Source: CALKAL01 sp051846895
Lineage (GTDB): Bacteria; Bacillota; Bacilli; Bacillales; Alkalibacillaceae
Assembly (NCBI GenBank): GCA_051846895.1
Contig: JBPYCQ010000008.1
Coordinates: forward strand, 97,822-161,821
Direction: 5' to 3'
Length of the DNA: 64,000 nucleotides
Shown here: one piece after another, positions 42,187 through 51,418 of the stretch
Layout of the letters: the number at the start of each line of letters is the position of its first letter
Numbering within the stretch: the stretch's first letter is position 1
The notes under the pieces: generated by a model
What the model was told of the DNA's origin: nothing
What the model saw: only the letters and a program-made list of their open reading frames with translations
Databases searched by the model: none
Position numbers and translations under genes: made by a program

Positions 42187-43254
42187 TTAACCGTTCTTTT
42201 TTATAGAATCGATTGTTGATTGGTCAATTGACTTAACTAATTCAACAAGTAAAGCTTTCGCAGCTGCATAATCATCCACATGAATAATTGACGAACTTGT
42301 ATGAATATAACGCGAACAAATGCCAATAACTGCAGAAGGAACCCCTTCATTAGACATGTGAACACGTCCAGCATCTGTTCCACCTTGAGAAATAAAATAT
42401 TGATACGGAATGTTATTGGACTCCGCTGTATCTAATACAAACTCTCTCATTCCACGATGGGTCACCATCGAACGGTCAAAAATTCGAACTAAAGCTCCTT
42501 TACCTAAATGACCAAATTCTTTCTCTTCCCCTGACATATCATTTGCTGGTGATGCGTCTAGTGCAAAGAAAATATCTGGTTTTATCATATTTGCAGATGC
42601 TTGAGCACCTCTTAAACCAACTTCTTCTTGAACCGTTGCTCCAGAATATAACTCATGATTTAATTGTACACCTTGTAATTCTTTTAAAAGTTCAATAGAT
42701 AACCCACATCCGTAACGGTTATCCCAAGCTTTAGCCATTATTTTTTTCTCATTAGCCATTGGAGTAAACGGACATACTGGAACGATCGCTTGTCCAGGTT
42801 TGACACCTATTCTTTTAACATCCTCTTCATCGTCAGCACCGATATCAATTAACATATTCTTTATATCCATTGGCTTATTTCTTTGTTCTGGTGTTAAATT
42901 ATGTGGAGGAATAGAGCCAATCACCCCATCAACAGGGCCATGATCAGTCATAACATGGACACGTTGAGCAAGTAAAACTTGATTCCACCAACCGCCTAAA
43001 GGTTGAAAACGAAGCATTCCATTTTTCGTCACTTGAGTGACCATAAAACCAACTTCATCCATGTGACCAGCTACCATAACTTTTGGGCCTTGTCCTTTTC
43101 TCACACCAAATACGCCGCCTAAGCGGTCTTGAATAATTTCATCAGAATATTTCTCTAGCTCTTGTTTCATGAATTGTCTTACTTGATGTTCATTTCCTGG
43201 TGCACCAGGTAATTCGGTTAAAGTTTTGAACATTTGTCTTGTTTCTGAATTCAT
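42187..43254 (-). CDS. ytoP: M42 family metallopeptidase YtoP
   Basis: 355-residue cytosolic M42 glutamyl-type aminopeptidase (TET-peptidase relative). Di-zinc ligands appear in AGHMDEVGFMV (His), KAWDNRYGCG (bridging Asp), VQEEVGLRGA (Glu ligand and catalytic Glu), FALDASPAND and YIHTSSSIIHVDD (His). A PDZ-like insertion (about 75-165) sits after the first His. The family assembles into dodecamers that trim short peptides. The product matches B. subtilis YtoP and keeps its place beside ytoQ and ytzB. Confidence 0.95.
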   Translation of the reverse strand: MNSETRQMFKTLTELPGAPGNEHQVRQFMKQELEKYSDEIIQDRLGGVFGVRKGQGPKVMVAGHMDEVGFMVTQVTKNGMLRFQPLGGWWNQVLLAQRVHVMTDHGPVDGVIGSIPPHNLTPEQRNKPMDIKNMLIDIGADDEEDVKRIGVKPGQAIVPVCPFTPMANEKKIMAKAWDNRYGCGLSIELLKELQGVQLNHELYSGATVQEEVGLRGAQASANMIKPDIFFALDASPANDMSGEEKEFGHLGKGALVRIFDRSMVTHRGMREFVLDTAESNNIPYQYFISQGGTDAGRVHMSNEGVPSAVIGICSRYIHTSSSIIHVDDYAAAKALLVELVKSIDQSTIDSIKKNG

Positions 43255-43396
43255 TATGTATCACTCCAGAATTTTTATTTACCTTCTTTATTGTACAAAA
43301 AAATTAACAATATTCCAATTCATCCTGTTTTGGTATATAGTTTTGTTAATAAAACATATACTAGAAAATAAAATATGACGTGGAGTGGTAATAGAC

Positions 43397-43729
43397 ATGA
43401 AATGGTATAAGCTTATTGCACCAGCGGCTATAGGAATAACTGTCGGAACGTTACTTGCTAAAAAAGTAAAAAAACATCTTAATTTACCTGAGGAAGCCTT
43501 GGAACGTGCTAAAGCTATTTTTAAGAACGGAGTCATTAGTGGTTCATGGATTGTCATGGAAAAAGAAACTATTAACAAAGATGGAGAAGAATTATCTGTA
43601 TACAAGGGCGGTATTACTCATTTAGTTGACGGGAAGAGCTACGAATACCGCTTCATTTCTGATGCTTTGAATGGGGAACTTATTGAAATGAACCTCTTAA
43701 ACCAATCGGAACAAGATAAACCATTATAA
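43397..43729 (+). CDS. ytzB: YtzB-like PepSY-containing small protein
   Basis: 110-residue protein beginning MKWYKLIAPAAIGITVGTLL, a single membrane segment. It ends with a small PepSY-like beta domain (about 50-100) with SGSWIVMEKETINKDGEELS and GGITHLVDGKSYEYRFISDA. PepSY domains often inhibit or regulate secreted peptidases; here the partner may be YtoP, encoded divergently, but that enzyme is cytosolic, so this is doubtful. I start at ATG 43397 because TGGAGTGG lies eight bases before it. The GTG at 43385 is inside the ribosome site. Confidence 0.85.
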   Translation: MKWYKLIAPAAIGITVGTLLAKKVKKHLNLPEEALERAKAIFKNGVISGSWIVMEKETINKDGEELSVYKGGITHLVDGKSYEYRFISDALNGELIEMNLLNQSEQDKPL

Positions 43730-43734
43730 TCATT

Positions 43735-43767
43735 AAAGGCAGTCGACTTAGAAATGTGACTGCCTTT
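43735..43767. terminator. Bidirectional terminator between ytzB and ytnP
   Basis: AAAGGCAGTC (43735-43744) pairs with GACTGCCTTT (43758-43767), followed by TTTAC, between convergent genes. Confidence 0.85.
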
Positions 43768-43779
43768 TTACTTTATTTA

Positions 43780-44631
43780 TCAATATTCATATCGCTTTCT
43801 CTCAACCGCTTCTTCAATTTTTAATTCATCATCATAACGAATCGCACGGTAATAGGCATCGTGATAAAAAGTAAACCAACTTTTTTTCTCATATGCCTCT
43901 TGCTGTAGCTCTTTTTTAGCGTGGACACTTGTCACTGGATAATCATCATATGCTAACACCCATAACGGATTTTGATGTCCATGTGTTGGCATCAAATCTG
44001 CCATATGAATAAATGATTCCTCTCTGTCTTCGAATTTTATAACTGAATGTCCATCACTATGTCCACTCGTGTGGTGCATTGATAACCCAGGTAAAACTTC
44101 AACTTCGCTATCAAAAGTTTGCACTTGGTGTTGGATTGGCTTCCAATTCTCTTCCCAATAAGTATTTCTTGAACGCATATTTGGTTGTCTCATTTCGTTC
44201 CATTCAACTTCTGAACAGTAAATTGTCGCATTAGGGAAAGTACTTACGAGTTCATCATTAGAAATTTTTGTTAAGCCATTTGCATGGTCAAAATGTAAAT
44301 GGGTCATCAAAATAGTATCAATGCTCTCAAAAGTTAGTCCTAATTCATTTAAACTTTGTTCAATTTTCGACTCTTCTAATACACCAAAATTACGCTTTTG
44401 CTTTTCATTAAGTTTGTTATTTCCAATACCAGAATCAATTAATAAATTTCGGTTGTCGACTTGAAGTAATATCGCATCACAACGCAATTCAATTTGGTTT
44501 TTATCATTGTGAGGATACTTTTTGCTCCATAAAGGTTTAGGAACAACCCCGAACATGGCTCCACCATCCATATGTGTGACTCCACCATTTAACCATGTAA
44601 GCGTTGCTCTTCCGACTTTTAATGTTTCCAT
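43780..44631 (-). CDS. ytnP: Metallo-beta-lactamase fold hydrolase YtnP
   Basis: 283-residue MBL-fold enzyme. The metal motif HLHFDH is present (TILMTHLHFDHANGL), with further ligands in HHTSGHSDGHS and SFIHMADLMPTHGH. YtnP in B. subtilis is a quorum-quenching lactonase-like enzyme that degrades signalling lactones of streptomycetes. I start at 44631 where GGGAGTGG precedes ATG; a longer frame to 44709 would overlap trmB. The start METLKVGRATLTWLNGGVTH agrees with Bacillus YtnP. Sits in the conserved ytnP-trmB-ytmP order; malS, next to ytnP in B. subtilis, is absent. Confidence 0.93.
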   Translation of the reverse strand: METLKVGRATLTWLNGGVTHMDGGAMFGVVPKPLWSKKYPHNDKNQIELRCDAILLQVDNRNLLIDSGIGNNKLNEKQKRNFGVLEESKIEQSLNELGLTFESIDTILMTHLHFDHANGLTKISNDELVSTFPNATIYCSEVEWNEMRQPNMRSRNTYWEENWKPIQHQVQTFDSEVEVLPGLSMHHTSGHSDGHSVIKFEDREESFIHMADLMPTHGHQNPLWVLAYDDYPVTSVHAKKELQQEAYEKKSWFTFYHDAYYRAIRYDDELKIEEAVERKRYEY

Positions 44632-44647
44632 ATGCCCACTCCCTAAC

Positions 44648-45286
44648 TTAATTAAATCTAGCGATACAACGGTAAATCGGTTGCCCTTTTTTTGAAAACT
44701 TTTCTTCATATTCGGTCATGACGTTAGTCTTCTCCTGTAAGGCATGTAAATTAAGCGTAACATCTTCAAGCTTCATATTAAATTTCGAAAAGCTAACTAA
44801 AGAATATTCAAATAAATGTTGATTATCCGTTTTTAATATTAACTTTCCTTCATGATCTAACACTTCTTTATATTGCTCTAAAAAATCACGATAAGTTAAG
44901 CGGCGCTTCTCGTGCCTGTTTTTAGGCCATGGATCAGAGAAGTTTAAATAGATTGTTCTAATTTCATCTTGAGAAAACATTTCCCTTAAGTCTCTTGCAT
45001 TTTCGTTGATGAGTTGGACGTTAGAGACTTTACTATCTTTTACTTTATCAATAGCATTAACGATGACACTCTCAGATTGTTCAATTCCTATAAAATTTAT
45101 ATGCGGATATCGTTCTGCCATTCCTGCTATAAACTGCCCTTTACCTGTCCCTATTTCTAAGTGTATCGGATGGTCATTTTTAAAATGTTCTTGCCATTTC
45201 CCTTTGATTTCATAAGGGTTGATTGTTACTATCTTATCATTTTCTTCTATATATTCTTTCGCCCACGGTTTATTTCTTACTCGCAA
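44648..45286 (-). CDS. trmB: tRNA (guanine-N7-)-methyltransferase
   Basis: SAM-dependent enzyme making m7G46 in the tRNA variable loop; about 212 residues. SAM motif I is HLEIGTGKGQFIAGMAERYP; the TrmB signature SDPWPKNRHEKRRL follows at about 118-131. The C-terminal conserved segment TEYEEKFSKKGQPIYR aligns with the tRNA-binding end. I place the start at TTG 45286 (LRVRNKPWAKEY), because AGAGGTGA lies six bases upstream and B. subtilis TrmB starts at the same residue. A GTG at 45295 lies in that ribosome site. Operon with ytnP downstream. Confidence 0.93.
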   Translation of the reverse strand: MRVRNKPWAKEYIEENDKIVTINPYEIKGKWQEHFKNDHPIHLEIGTGKGQFIAGMAERYPHINFIGIEQSESVIVNAIDKVKDSKVSNVQLINENARDLREMFSQDEIRTIYLNFSDPWPKNRHEKRRLTYRDFLEQYKEVLDHEGKLILKTDNQHLFEYSLVSFSKFNMKLEDVTLNLHALQEKTNVMTEYEEKFSKKGQPIYRCIARFN

Positions 45287-45334
45287 AGTTGTCACCTCTA
45301 ATATTTAATTTACAAGTATGTCTATTATACAAGA

Positions 45335-45380
45335 AAAAATCTATACTCAACATTCAAACGAATAGTGAATATAGATTTTT
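45335..45380 (-). terminator. ytmP terminator
   Basis: AAAAATCTATA (45335-45345) pairs with TATAGATTTTT (45370-45380); the minus transcript ends in UUUUU. Located between ytmP and trmB. Confidence 0.65.
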
Positions 45381-45401
45381 ATAATATCTTTTAATAAAAG
45401 C

Positions 45402-46193
45402 CTACTTTAATAAAATCATCCGGTAATGAACGAGTTGCTCTTCCCATAGTTTTGATATAGATAACTCGTCCCTTTCAAAATGCCATATGTAGTTATTTAT
45501 TGACTGGGCGATCATAAACCAATCAATTCTCATTTGCAGGTTTTCATTATAATCTAATCCATATTGATGTAACCAATCTTCCCATTCACTTCTATGTATG
45601 TACTGATATAACATCACACTTAGGTCAAGGGCTGGATCAGCTATCAATGCTTGATCCCAATCTACTAAATATAGCTGTTCATCCTCAGCAAATAAATAAT
45701 TTTCATGATTAATATCCGAATGACAAACGACACGCTCACTTTTTTCAACGGCAATAATTTTTCTACTCAAAAATTCAATCGCCCTTACGAATATTTCTTT
45801 ATTGAACAAATTGTATTTTCGACATTTATTAATTAATTCGATTAATATACGAGATGGCTCTTTCGGTTTTTTACCCATTCGCATAAAAAGATGGAGAATT
45901 TCTGGTGAATGATGAATTTTACTTAGGAGTTTTGTTACTTTCTCATGACGCATTTCAGATTTCGTTAAAACTCGTCCTTCAAGCCACTTTTGTGCAGTAA
46001 TAACATCTCCATTTTCTAACCTTTTCGTCCATACGAGTTTTGGAACAATTCCTTCTGCAGATAAAACTGCTATAAAAGGAGAGGAATTTCGTTTTAAGAA
46101 AAGTTTTTCATTATCGTTTTGTGCTAAAAAGGCTTCACCTGTTGTTCCCCCAGCAGGAGTGATTGACCAATCTCCTCCTAGAACATGCTCCAT
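45402..46193 (-). CDS. ytmP: APH/choline-kinase-like phosphotransferase YtmP
   Basis: 263-residue aminoglycoside-phosphotransferase-fold kinase, physiological substrate unknown. The ATP-site lysine region is KLFLKRNSSPFIAVLSAEGI; the catalytic Brenner motif is CHSDINHENYLF, and the metal Asp is in LVDWDQALIADPALDL. The protein lines up from MEHVLGGDWSITPAGG with B. subtilis YtmP. ATG at 46193 is preferred, since AGTAGGTGAG lies just upstream and the GTG at 46202 is part of it. Upstream region 46203-46286 shows nothing notable beyond AT-rich sequence. In B. subtilis ytzH lies between ytmP and trmB; no equivalent is seen here. Confidence 0.9.
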   Translation of the reverse strand: MEHVLGGDWSITPAGGTTGEAFLAQNDNEKLFLKRNSSPFIAVLSAEGIVPKLVWTKRLENGDVITAQKWLEGRVLTKSEMRHEKVTKLLSKIHHSPEILHLFMRMGKKPKEPSRILIELINKCRKYNLFNKEIFVRAIEFLSRKIIAVEKSERVVCHSDINHENYLFAEDEQLYLVDWDQALIADPALDLSVMLYQYIHRSEWEDWLHQYGLDYNENLQMRIDWFMIAQSINNYIWHFERDELSISKLWEEQLVHYRMILLK

Positions 46194-46286
46194 AACTCTC
46201 ACCTACTTCCACGCGCATAAAGTCAGACTTTAATAGATTACTATAAAATATAATATGATTTCAAGGGAAAAAAGTCGGATTTTCAA

Positions 46287-47216
46287 TTATTCTCTCACAA
46301 CGAGTCGTGTTGAGCTTTCTTTTTCGACAGAACAAAAGTAACAATCACCAGTAGCACCATCCGCATGAAATGTTATTGATTCATTGGAGGAGATCTTCAG
46401 TTCTGTAGCCGTAAATTGTTCTACTTCCTTTAATTTCGTATGTGTACCAAAAAACACTGTCATGAACATAATCAATAGTTTCCAACGTGGAATATTATGT
46501 ACAATCGTTAACGTAAAATGTTCTTTATTTATGGTTGCGTTTGGGGCGATTTTCATCCCGCCACCAAAGTATGGATGATTACTAACCGTTAACATCCATA
46601 CGTTTGTTAGTTGTCTTTCCTTTTGGTCTGTTTTTAGTGTGATATTTTTAGGCTTGTAAATAAAAACCGTAACGATAAGTCCAAATATGTAAATAATTGA
46701 AGTTAGTTTTAACCGATTTAATATTTTTTTAAAACGTGAACGATTGACGCGTTCAGCTACTTCCGCATCAAATCCAAACCCTAAACTTGATGCAAACAGA
46801 TTATGATGTTTAAAGTTTTTAAAATTTGTTCGATATGTTCCAAGCCAATATGGGTTTAATATGCCCTTTTCAATCGACTGAACGATATGTTCTTTAGGGT
46901 CTAAAGATGTTTGACAGCCACGTGCAAAGTCATTTCCTGAACCGACTGGCACGAACGAAAAAGGAATACGCGGATATTTCTTGATTCCATTAATAACTTC
47001 AAATAACGTTCCATCCCCACCGACGACAAATAAAAGCTTAATATTTGCTTCATATATTTCCGCAATTTGTTCAGCCAATTTTTCAGCATGACCTTCATAT
47101 TCTGTATAAAAAGTTTTACACTGATTTTTTATATTTTTATTTTCCTTCAAATAATCTTCTACAATCTTTAAACCTCGACCATTACCGGCTTTTGGATTGA
47201 TTATAAACACATACAT
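46287..47216 (-). CDS. ytlR: Diacylglycerol kinase-family lipid kinase YtlR
   Basis: 309-residue lipid kinase of the DagK/YegS fold. The N-terminal nucleotide domain has YVFIINPKAGNGRG, then the GGDGT motif in LFVVGGDGTLFEVINGI (about 63-79) and PVGSGNDFARG. The C-terminal beta domain contains FGFDAEVAERVNRSRFKK and FHADGATGDC. A central hydrophobic segment (LTSIIYIFGLIVTVFIY, about 171-187) may touch the membrane. The essential housekeeping DgkB is elsewhere in Bacillus; YtlR is its paralogue with an unsettled substrate. It forms an operon with ytlQ and ytlP (gaps of 20 and 12 bases). Confidence 0.92.
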   Translation of the reverse strand: MYVFIINPKAGNGRGLKIVEDYLKENKNIKNQCKTFYTEYEGHAEKLAEQIAEIYEANIKLLFVVGGDGTLFEVINGIKKYPRIPFSFVPVGSGNDFARGCQTSLDPKEHIVQSIEKGILNPYWLGTYRTNFKNFKHHNLFASSLGFGFDAEVAERVNRSRFKKILNRLKLTSIIYIFGLIVTVFIYKPKNITLKTDQKERQLTNVWMLTVSNHPYFGGGMKIAPNATINKEHFTLTIVHNIPRWKLLIMFMTVFFGTHTKLKEVEQFTATELKISSNESITFHADGATGDCYFCSVEKESSTRLVVRE

Positions 47217-47236
47217 GTCGTATCCCCTTATATATG

Positions 47237-48052
47237 TTATTCGATGATAAGGTCGGATTCATCGTCTTGCCATTCCGGACGCTTAACAAATGTTTTTTGG
47301 GTATGATTTAACAGCGCCTCACAAGCTTTAAGCTGTCTAAATTTTAGCGGAAGTGATTTTTGGCGAAGATTGTTAAACCAAGTCTCATAATAACTCATGT
47401 CCACATAATCTGTCTGATAAGGTATATATGTTTTAGCAATCGTATGTTTTTTCGCTAATACAATTTTTCTAGTAGAAAATTCAATATTATTATAATCTAA
47501 TATACTTTGTATCGTTTTTTCTATTCTTTTTAGTCCGATTAACGGGCTGACGATGGAAGACTCTTTGCCATTTTCTATTTTGAGCCACTTCCGATCATCT
47601 ACTGGTTTGAAATGAGTTGATGCTTTCTCTTCTAATTCCGTTATACACAATATTTCCGATGGCGTAATTAATATAATTTCACCATCAATAATCGCCTTTT
47701 TTAATTTAAAAATTGGTTCATACATTAACAAATATGTATCGGGAAAGCGTTGTAAAAAATACTTAAGTCTTAAATCTTTTTCATAGGTTTTATCTAAGAA
47801 AGATACTTCAGACAATGTGCTTGATGCCCATTTTAATTGAAAAGGAAAAATTCTATTTAAAAACTTTTGTTTTAATTCAAGCTCTGTCGCTGGAATTGAA
47901 GCATGGTATTGCTCTTCTTCTAATTCCAATTTCCACTCATTTAACAATTTATAATATTGGTCTTTTTTTAACCGAATAAATTGGCTTGGGTATTTAAAAA
48001 CATCTACTTCGTAACGAGAAATATAGTCTTGTAATTTAACCAACTGTGCCAT
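47237..48052 (-). CDS. ytlQ: YtlQ-like protein of unknown function
   Basis: 271-residue cytosolic protein of the YtlQ type, defined mainly by its constant place between ytlR and ytlP in Bacillaceae. Segments include VDVFKYPSQFIRLKKDQYYK at the start and IIDGEIILITPSEILCITEL in the middle, which has a beta-strand character similar to nuclease-related domains, though I see no clear catalytic set. The C-terminal half is basic and ends acidic. The neighbour YtlP acts on RNA ends, so an RNA-linked role is possible (inference). Confidence 0.85.
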   Translation of the reverse strand: MAQLVKLQDYISRYEVDVFKYPSQFIRLKKDQYYKLLNEWKLELEEEQYHASIPATELELKQKFLNRIFPFQLKWASSTLSEVSFLDKTYEKDLRLKYFLQRFPDTYLLMYEPIFKLKKAIIDGEIILITPSEILCITELEEKASTHFKPVDDRKWLKIENGKESSIVSPLIGLKRIEKTIQSILDYNNIEFSTRKIVLAKKHTIAKTYIPYQTDYVDMSYYETWFNNLRQKSLPLKFRQLKACEALLNHTQKTFVKRPEWQDDESDLIIE

Positions 48053-48064
48053 ATACTCACCTTT

Positions 48065-48625
48065 TTAAATGGTAAATGTTTCTACCACCTTATATTTTGG
48101 TATTTGTTCAGGATAAACACGATATAAATGAAATACATCAGCATTAAACTGCGGAGAACTATATTCATCTAACTTTGCATCGAGGATATCGATTGACGTA
48201 TATAACTTACCTTTTGTCCATTTTTTTGCGAGTGTAATATGTGGGCGATATGGACGTTGATCTTTTAAAAATTGTATTCGTTCCATTCGGTCTTCAATTG
48301 CTAGTTTTAATTGGCTTAACATATCGCACTCTTTTACCTCGGCATACATGACGCGTGGTTGTTCTTCTTTCCCAAAAAAATTAACGCCGTTTATATTTAT
48401 TGGTTCAAGATTGACTTTGTTTAAAGTGGTCAATTGATCTTTAACTAGTTCAAGACGTTCTTTAGAAACACCGCCTAAAAATTTTAATGTGATATGAAAG
48501 TCATCCTTATGTATCCACTTTCGATAATTGACAAACGGATCTAAAATATCTTGCCACTCAATTAATACGTTTGCAATGTCTTCAGGAACTGGAATCCCAA
48601 TAAAATAATGTGGGTCACCAGGCAT
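48065..48625 (-). CDS. ytlP: RNA 2',3'-cyclic phosphodiesterase (LigT/ThpR family)
   Basis: 186-residue 2H phosphoesterase. The two catalytic H-x-T motifs are present: HITLKFLGG (near residue 45) and HITLAKKW (near 128). Members open 2',3'-cyclic phosphates on RNA ends and can join tRNA halves in vitro. The start PHYFIGIPVPEDIANVLIEW is typical. It heads the ytlP-ytlQ-ytlR operon and is divergent from ytzE. Ribosome site AGTGGTG is weak. Confidence 0.93.
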   Translation of the reverse strand: MPGDPHYFIGIPVPEDIANVLIEWQDILDPFVNYRKWIHKDDFHITLKFLGGVSKERLELVKDQLTTLNKVNLEPININGVNFFGKEEQPRVMYAEVKECDMLSQLKLAIEDRMERIQFLKDQRPYRPHITLAKKWTKGKLYTSIDILDAKLDEYSSPQFNADVFHLYRVYPEQIPKYKVVETFTI

Positions 48626-48740
48626 TATTGCACCACTTCTCTTCCTATTAAGAATTTTTTGATTTTTTGACTAATTTTATTGTACAATATTTTTAAGAAA
48701 AACAAATAACAAATTTTCTGTTTAAGGAGTGATTGTCCAA

Positions 48741-48971
48741 TTGAGTTATCCAACAGAAATAATGTTAAATAGAATTAAAGATATATACTTATATATCTCT
48801 AACAACGGTTCAGTGACGACTAAAGAACTAGCTGAACAGTTCGGTTTATCCGACAGAACGATTCAACGTGACTTAAATGTGTTACGATATAACGGACTTG
48901 TCCGAAGCCATCAAAAAGGAAAGTGGACCGTTACGAATAAAAAAGTACGCCTACCTAAAGAATCATCTTAA
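48741..48971 (+). CDS. ytzE: Small DeoR-type helix-turn-helix regulator YtzE
   Basis: 76-residue regulator consisting only of a winged HTH (DIYLYISNNGSVTTKELAEQ and LSDRTIQRDLNVLRYNGLVR). It lacks the sugar-binding C-terminal domain of full DeoR proteins, as YtzE does in B. subtilis. I start at TTG 48741, giving SYPTEIMLNRIK, which aligns with YtzE; the GTG at 48729 overlaps the AAGGAG ribosome site. Its stop codon and that of rsuA share the tetranucleotide TTAA. Targets unknown. Confidence 0.88.
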   Translation: MSYPTEIMLNRIKDIYLYISNNGSVTTKELAEQFGLSDRTIQRDLNVLRYNGLVRSHQKGKWTVTNKKVRLPKESS

Positions 48972-49681
48972 TATTTCATCAGTTGTTCTAACTCTTCATC
49001 TGTTAGCTCTCGATACTCACCATGCTCTAAAGATGGGTCTAGTTTTAGACTGCCTAATTGTAATCGCCTTAATTCCAATACTTTCTTATTTAAAGCAGCT
49101 ATCATACGTCGTATTTGATGATATTTACCTTCTGAAATCGTAATCTTTACATGTGAAATATAGTCACTATTAATTATTTCTAACGTTGCACTTTTTGTGA
49201 CATAACCATCTTTCAGTTCAATTCCGCTACGGAAAGCTTCTATATCATCTTCGGTAATTTTCCCACGAATTTTTGCTTCATACACTTTTTCTACATGATT
49301 ATTTGGTGAGAGTAGACGATGAGATAAATCACCATCATTAGTTAATAAAATTAACCCTTCTGTATCTTTGTCCAACCGTCCCGCTGGAAATAAAGAATAT
49401 CTTCTATATTCGTCATTAAGTAAATCAGTCACACATGTTTCAACCCGATCTCTTGTTGCTGAGATGACCCCTGTTGGTTTATTTAGCATCAAGTAAATGT
49501 TTTTGCGATATTCTAATTTCTGACCATTCACTATTATTTCATCTTGTTCAGGGGTAATCTTTATTGACCCGTCTTTGGAAACTTCACTATTAACGATAAC
49601 GAGCCCTTTTCTAATTAATTTTTTCACATCTTTTCTTGATCCAAAGCCTTGATTTGCAAGAGCTTTATCTAAACGCATCAT
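48968..49681 (-). CDS. rsuA: 16S rRNA pseudouridine synthase, RsuA family
   Basis: 237-residue enzyme that isomerises a uridine in 16S rRNA (position 516 in E. coli RsuA). An S4 domain (about 1-60; MRLDKALANQGFGSRKDVKK) precedes the catalytic domain with the GRLDKDTEGLILLTNDGDLS signature, whose Asp is catalytic, and ISEGKYHQIRRMIAALNKKV. I start at the ATG at 49681; the ATG at 49678 is equally likely, and AAGGAG sits 12 bases before the first. It lies 16 bases after murJ on the same strand and is probably co-transcribed, as ytgP and its pseudouridine synthase neighbour are in B. subtilis. Confidence 0.94.
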   Translation of the reverse strand: MMRLDKALANQGFGSRKDVKKLIRKGLVIVNSEVSKDGSIKITPEQDEIIVNGQKLEYRKNIYLMLNKPTGVISATRDRVETCVTDLLNDEYRRYSLFPAGRLDKDTEGLILLTNDGDLSHRLLSPNNHVEKVYEAKIRGKITEDDIEAFRSGIELKDGYVTKSATLEIINSDYISHVKITISEGKYHQIRRMIAALNKKVLELRRLQLGSLKLDPSLEHGEYRELTDEELEQLMKY

Positions 49682-49697
49682 TGTTATGACATTCTCC

Positions 49698-51323
49698 TTA
49701 GAAGAAAAATTTAGAAAATCTATTAATCCGACTACCAAGTAATCTTTCTAGTAGTGTCGTTTTATAAGCCATCCATAAATAAATATACCCGCCAACTGAT
49801 ACAGATACAAATAATTGTGCAATGTATTTCAATCTAGAAATTTCAGCACCAAATGGTAGTCCAACTAACCAATTCATAAACCAAACAACAAGTCCCATAA
49901 TCGTTGTTAAAATGATAATTAATAATGATCGTTTAAATAAACGTCTAATATCAAAATGGGTTTCCCGATACAATTTGAACAGATTCATCATAGAAGCACT
50001 TAATACAGCTAATCCTGTTGCAAAAACTGCTCCTTTCGCCTCAAAAACATATATAAAAGGAACATTACAAGTTAATTTAATGAGTAGACCAACTAATAAA
50101 CTTACAACAGCAAAATTTTGCTTATCAACCCCCTGCAACATTGATGCACTAACAGTAAATAGGGCAAAAAATAATGCTGTAGGTGCATAGTAGGCTAACA
50201 TTTTTCCAGCATACTGATAAGAATCTAACGGATCATATAAGGTCCCATAGGCTTGTTCAGAGAGTAAAGATAATCCAACTGATGCTGGTAAAATTAATAA
50301 CATAATAATAAGCAATGATTGTAGGATATAACTATTGTATTGAACTTTATTATTTTCTGTAAATGCACGTGTCATCGACGGTAATAAAGCTAGTGCAAGC
50401 CCAGTTGCTAATGTTACAGGAATAATGACGATTTTATGTCCAGTCACAATGATTACATTAAGAAGCTGCTCTGATATATTTGCTAAGCCAATTTTAACCA
50501 TTGCGGTGTTAAATGTAGCTTGGTCAATAATTTGATATAAAGGAGTTGCAATCCCAACCAAAACAAATGGTCCGGCATAGGCAAGTAGCTCCCGATACAT
50601 TGCAGATTTTTTTAAGCTTGGTGATTCGTTTTTACTATGCTCCAACTCTCGTTTGATGATTGGCCTTCTTTTATTATAAAAACCTCCTAAAACAAAACTT
50701 GAAGCAATTGCACCTATAAAGGCAGCAAATGCAGCTAGTCCAACAGCCAAAGTTACAGTTTTATTTAAAATATGTATGACGACAAAGGCTGCTGCCAGCA
50801 AGAACACAATACGGACAATTTGTTCTAATACGATAGATATGGCTGAAGGTCCCATATCATCATGTCCTTGGAAATACCCACGTAACAAGCTCATAACAGG
50901 AATAATCAATAATGAAAAACTTACCATTTTTATAACAAAAGTAGCATCACCAACTGAGTTGGCTAATTTATCACTTGAAATAAAGATATTTGCTAATAAT
51001 TCCGCTCCGAAAAACATAATTAAAAAGGAGACAATTCCAGTGATTGTCATCAAAATTAATCCCGAGCGAAACATCGCATTTTTCGTCTGGTAGTCTTCAA
51101 GCGTATGATATTTTGCAACGAACTTTGACATTGCAAGTGGAATGCCTAATGTTGCTATACTAATAAATACTTGATAAGGGTTATACGCGTATGAATACAA
51201 TGCCATCCCCGTATCTCCAACAAGCTGATAAAAAGGAATGACGTAAAGCATTCCTAAAATTTTCGATATATAATTAGCACCCGTTAACATCATTGTGCCA
51301 CGGACGACATTAGAGTTTGACAT
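49698..51323 (-). CDS. ytgP: Lipid II flippase of the MurJ/YtgP type
   Basis: 541-residue polytopic protein of the MOP exporter superfamily, about 14 transmembrane helices. YtgP is the B. subtilis MurJ, which flips lipid II outward for peptidoglycan synthesis. Start SNSNVVRGTMMLTGANYISK and FYQLVGDTGMALYSYAYNPY are conserved; the SLLRGYFQGHDDMGPSAISI segment with RGYFQG is the MurJ/polysaccharide exporter mark. RBS TAGGTGAAAAT precedes ATG. Divergent from ytfP, with 96 bases between. rsuA follows closely. Confidence 0.93.
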   Translation of the reverse strand: MSNSNVVRGTMMLTGANYISKILGMLYVIPFYQLVGDTGMALYSYAYNPYQVFISIATLGIPLAMSKFVAKYHTLEDYQTKNAMFRSGLILMTITGIVSFLIMFFGAELLANIFISSDKLANSVGDATFVIKMVSFSLLIIPVMSLLRGYFQGHDDMGPSAISIVLEQIVRIVFLLAAAFVVIHILNKTVTLAVGLAAFAAFIGAIASSFVLGGFYNKRRPIIKRELEHSKNESPSLKKSAMYRELLAYAGPFVLVGIATPLYQIIDQATFNTAMVKIGLANISEQLLNVIIVTGHKIVIIPVTLATGLALALLPSMTRAFTENNKVQYNSYILQSLLIIMLLILPASVGLSLLSEQAYGTLYDPLDSYQYAGKMLAYYAPTALFFALFTVSASMLQGVDKQNFAVVSLLVGLLIKLTCNVPFIYVFEAKGAVFATGLAVLSASMMNLFKLYRETHFDIRRLFKRSLLIIILTTIMGLVVWFMNWLVGLPFGAEISRLKYIAQLFVSVSVGGYIYLWMAYKTTLLERLLGSRINRFSKFFF

Positions 51324-51418
51324 ATTTTCACCTACAGTTAAAAGTTGTTTCCATTAGCTCTTTTATTTTATCATATTTATTAGAGATAAAACTAAAAATA
51401 GAAGGGCTTGAAATTATA

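Noticed and set aside
44632..44709. Longer start for the ytnP gene
   Set aside because: It would overlap trmB, and GGGAGTGG directly precedes the ATG at 44631.
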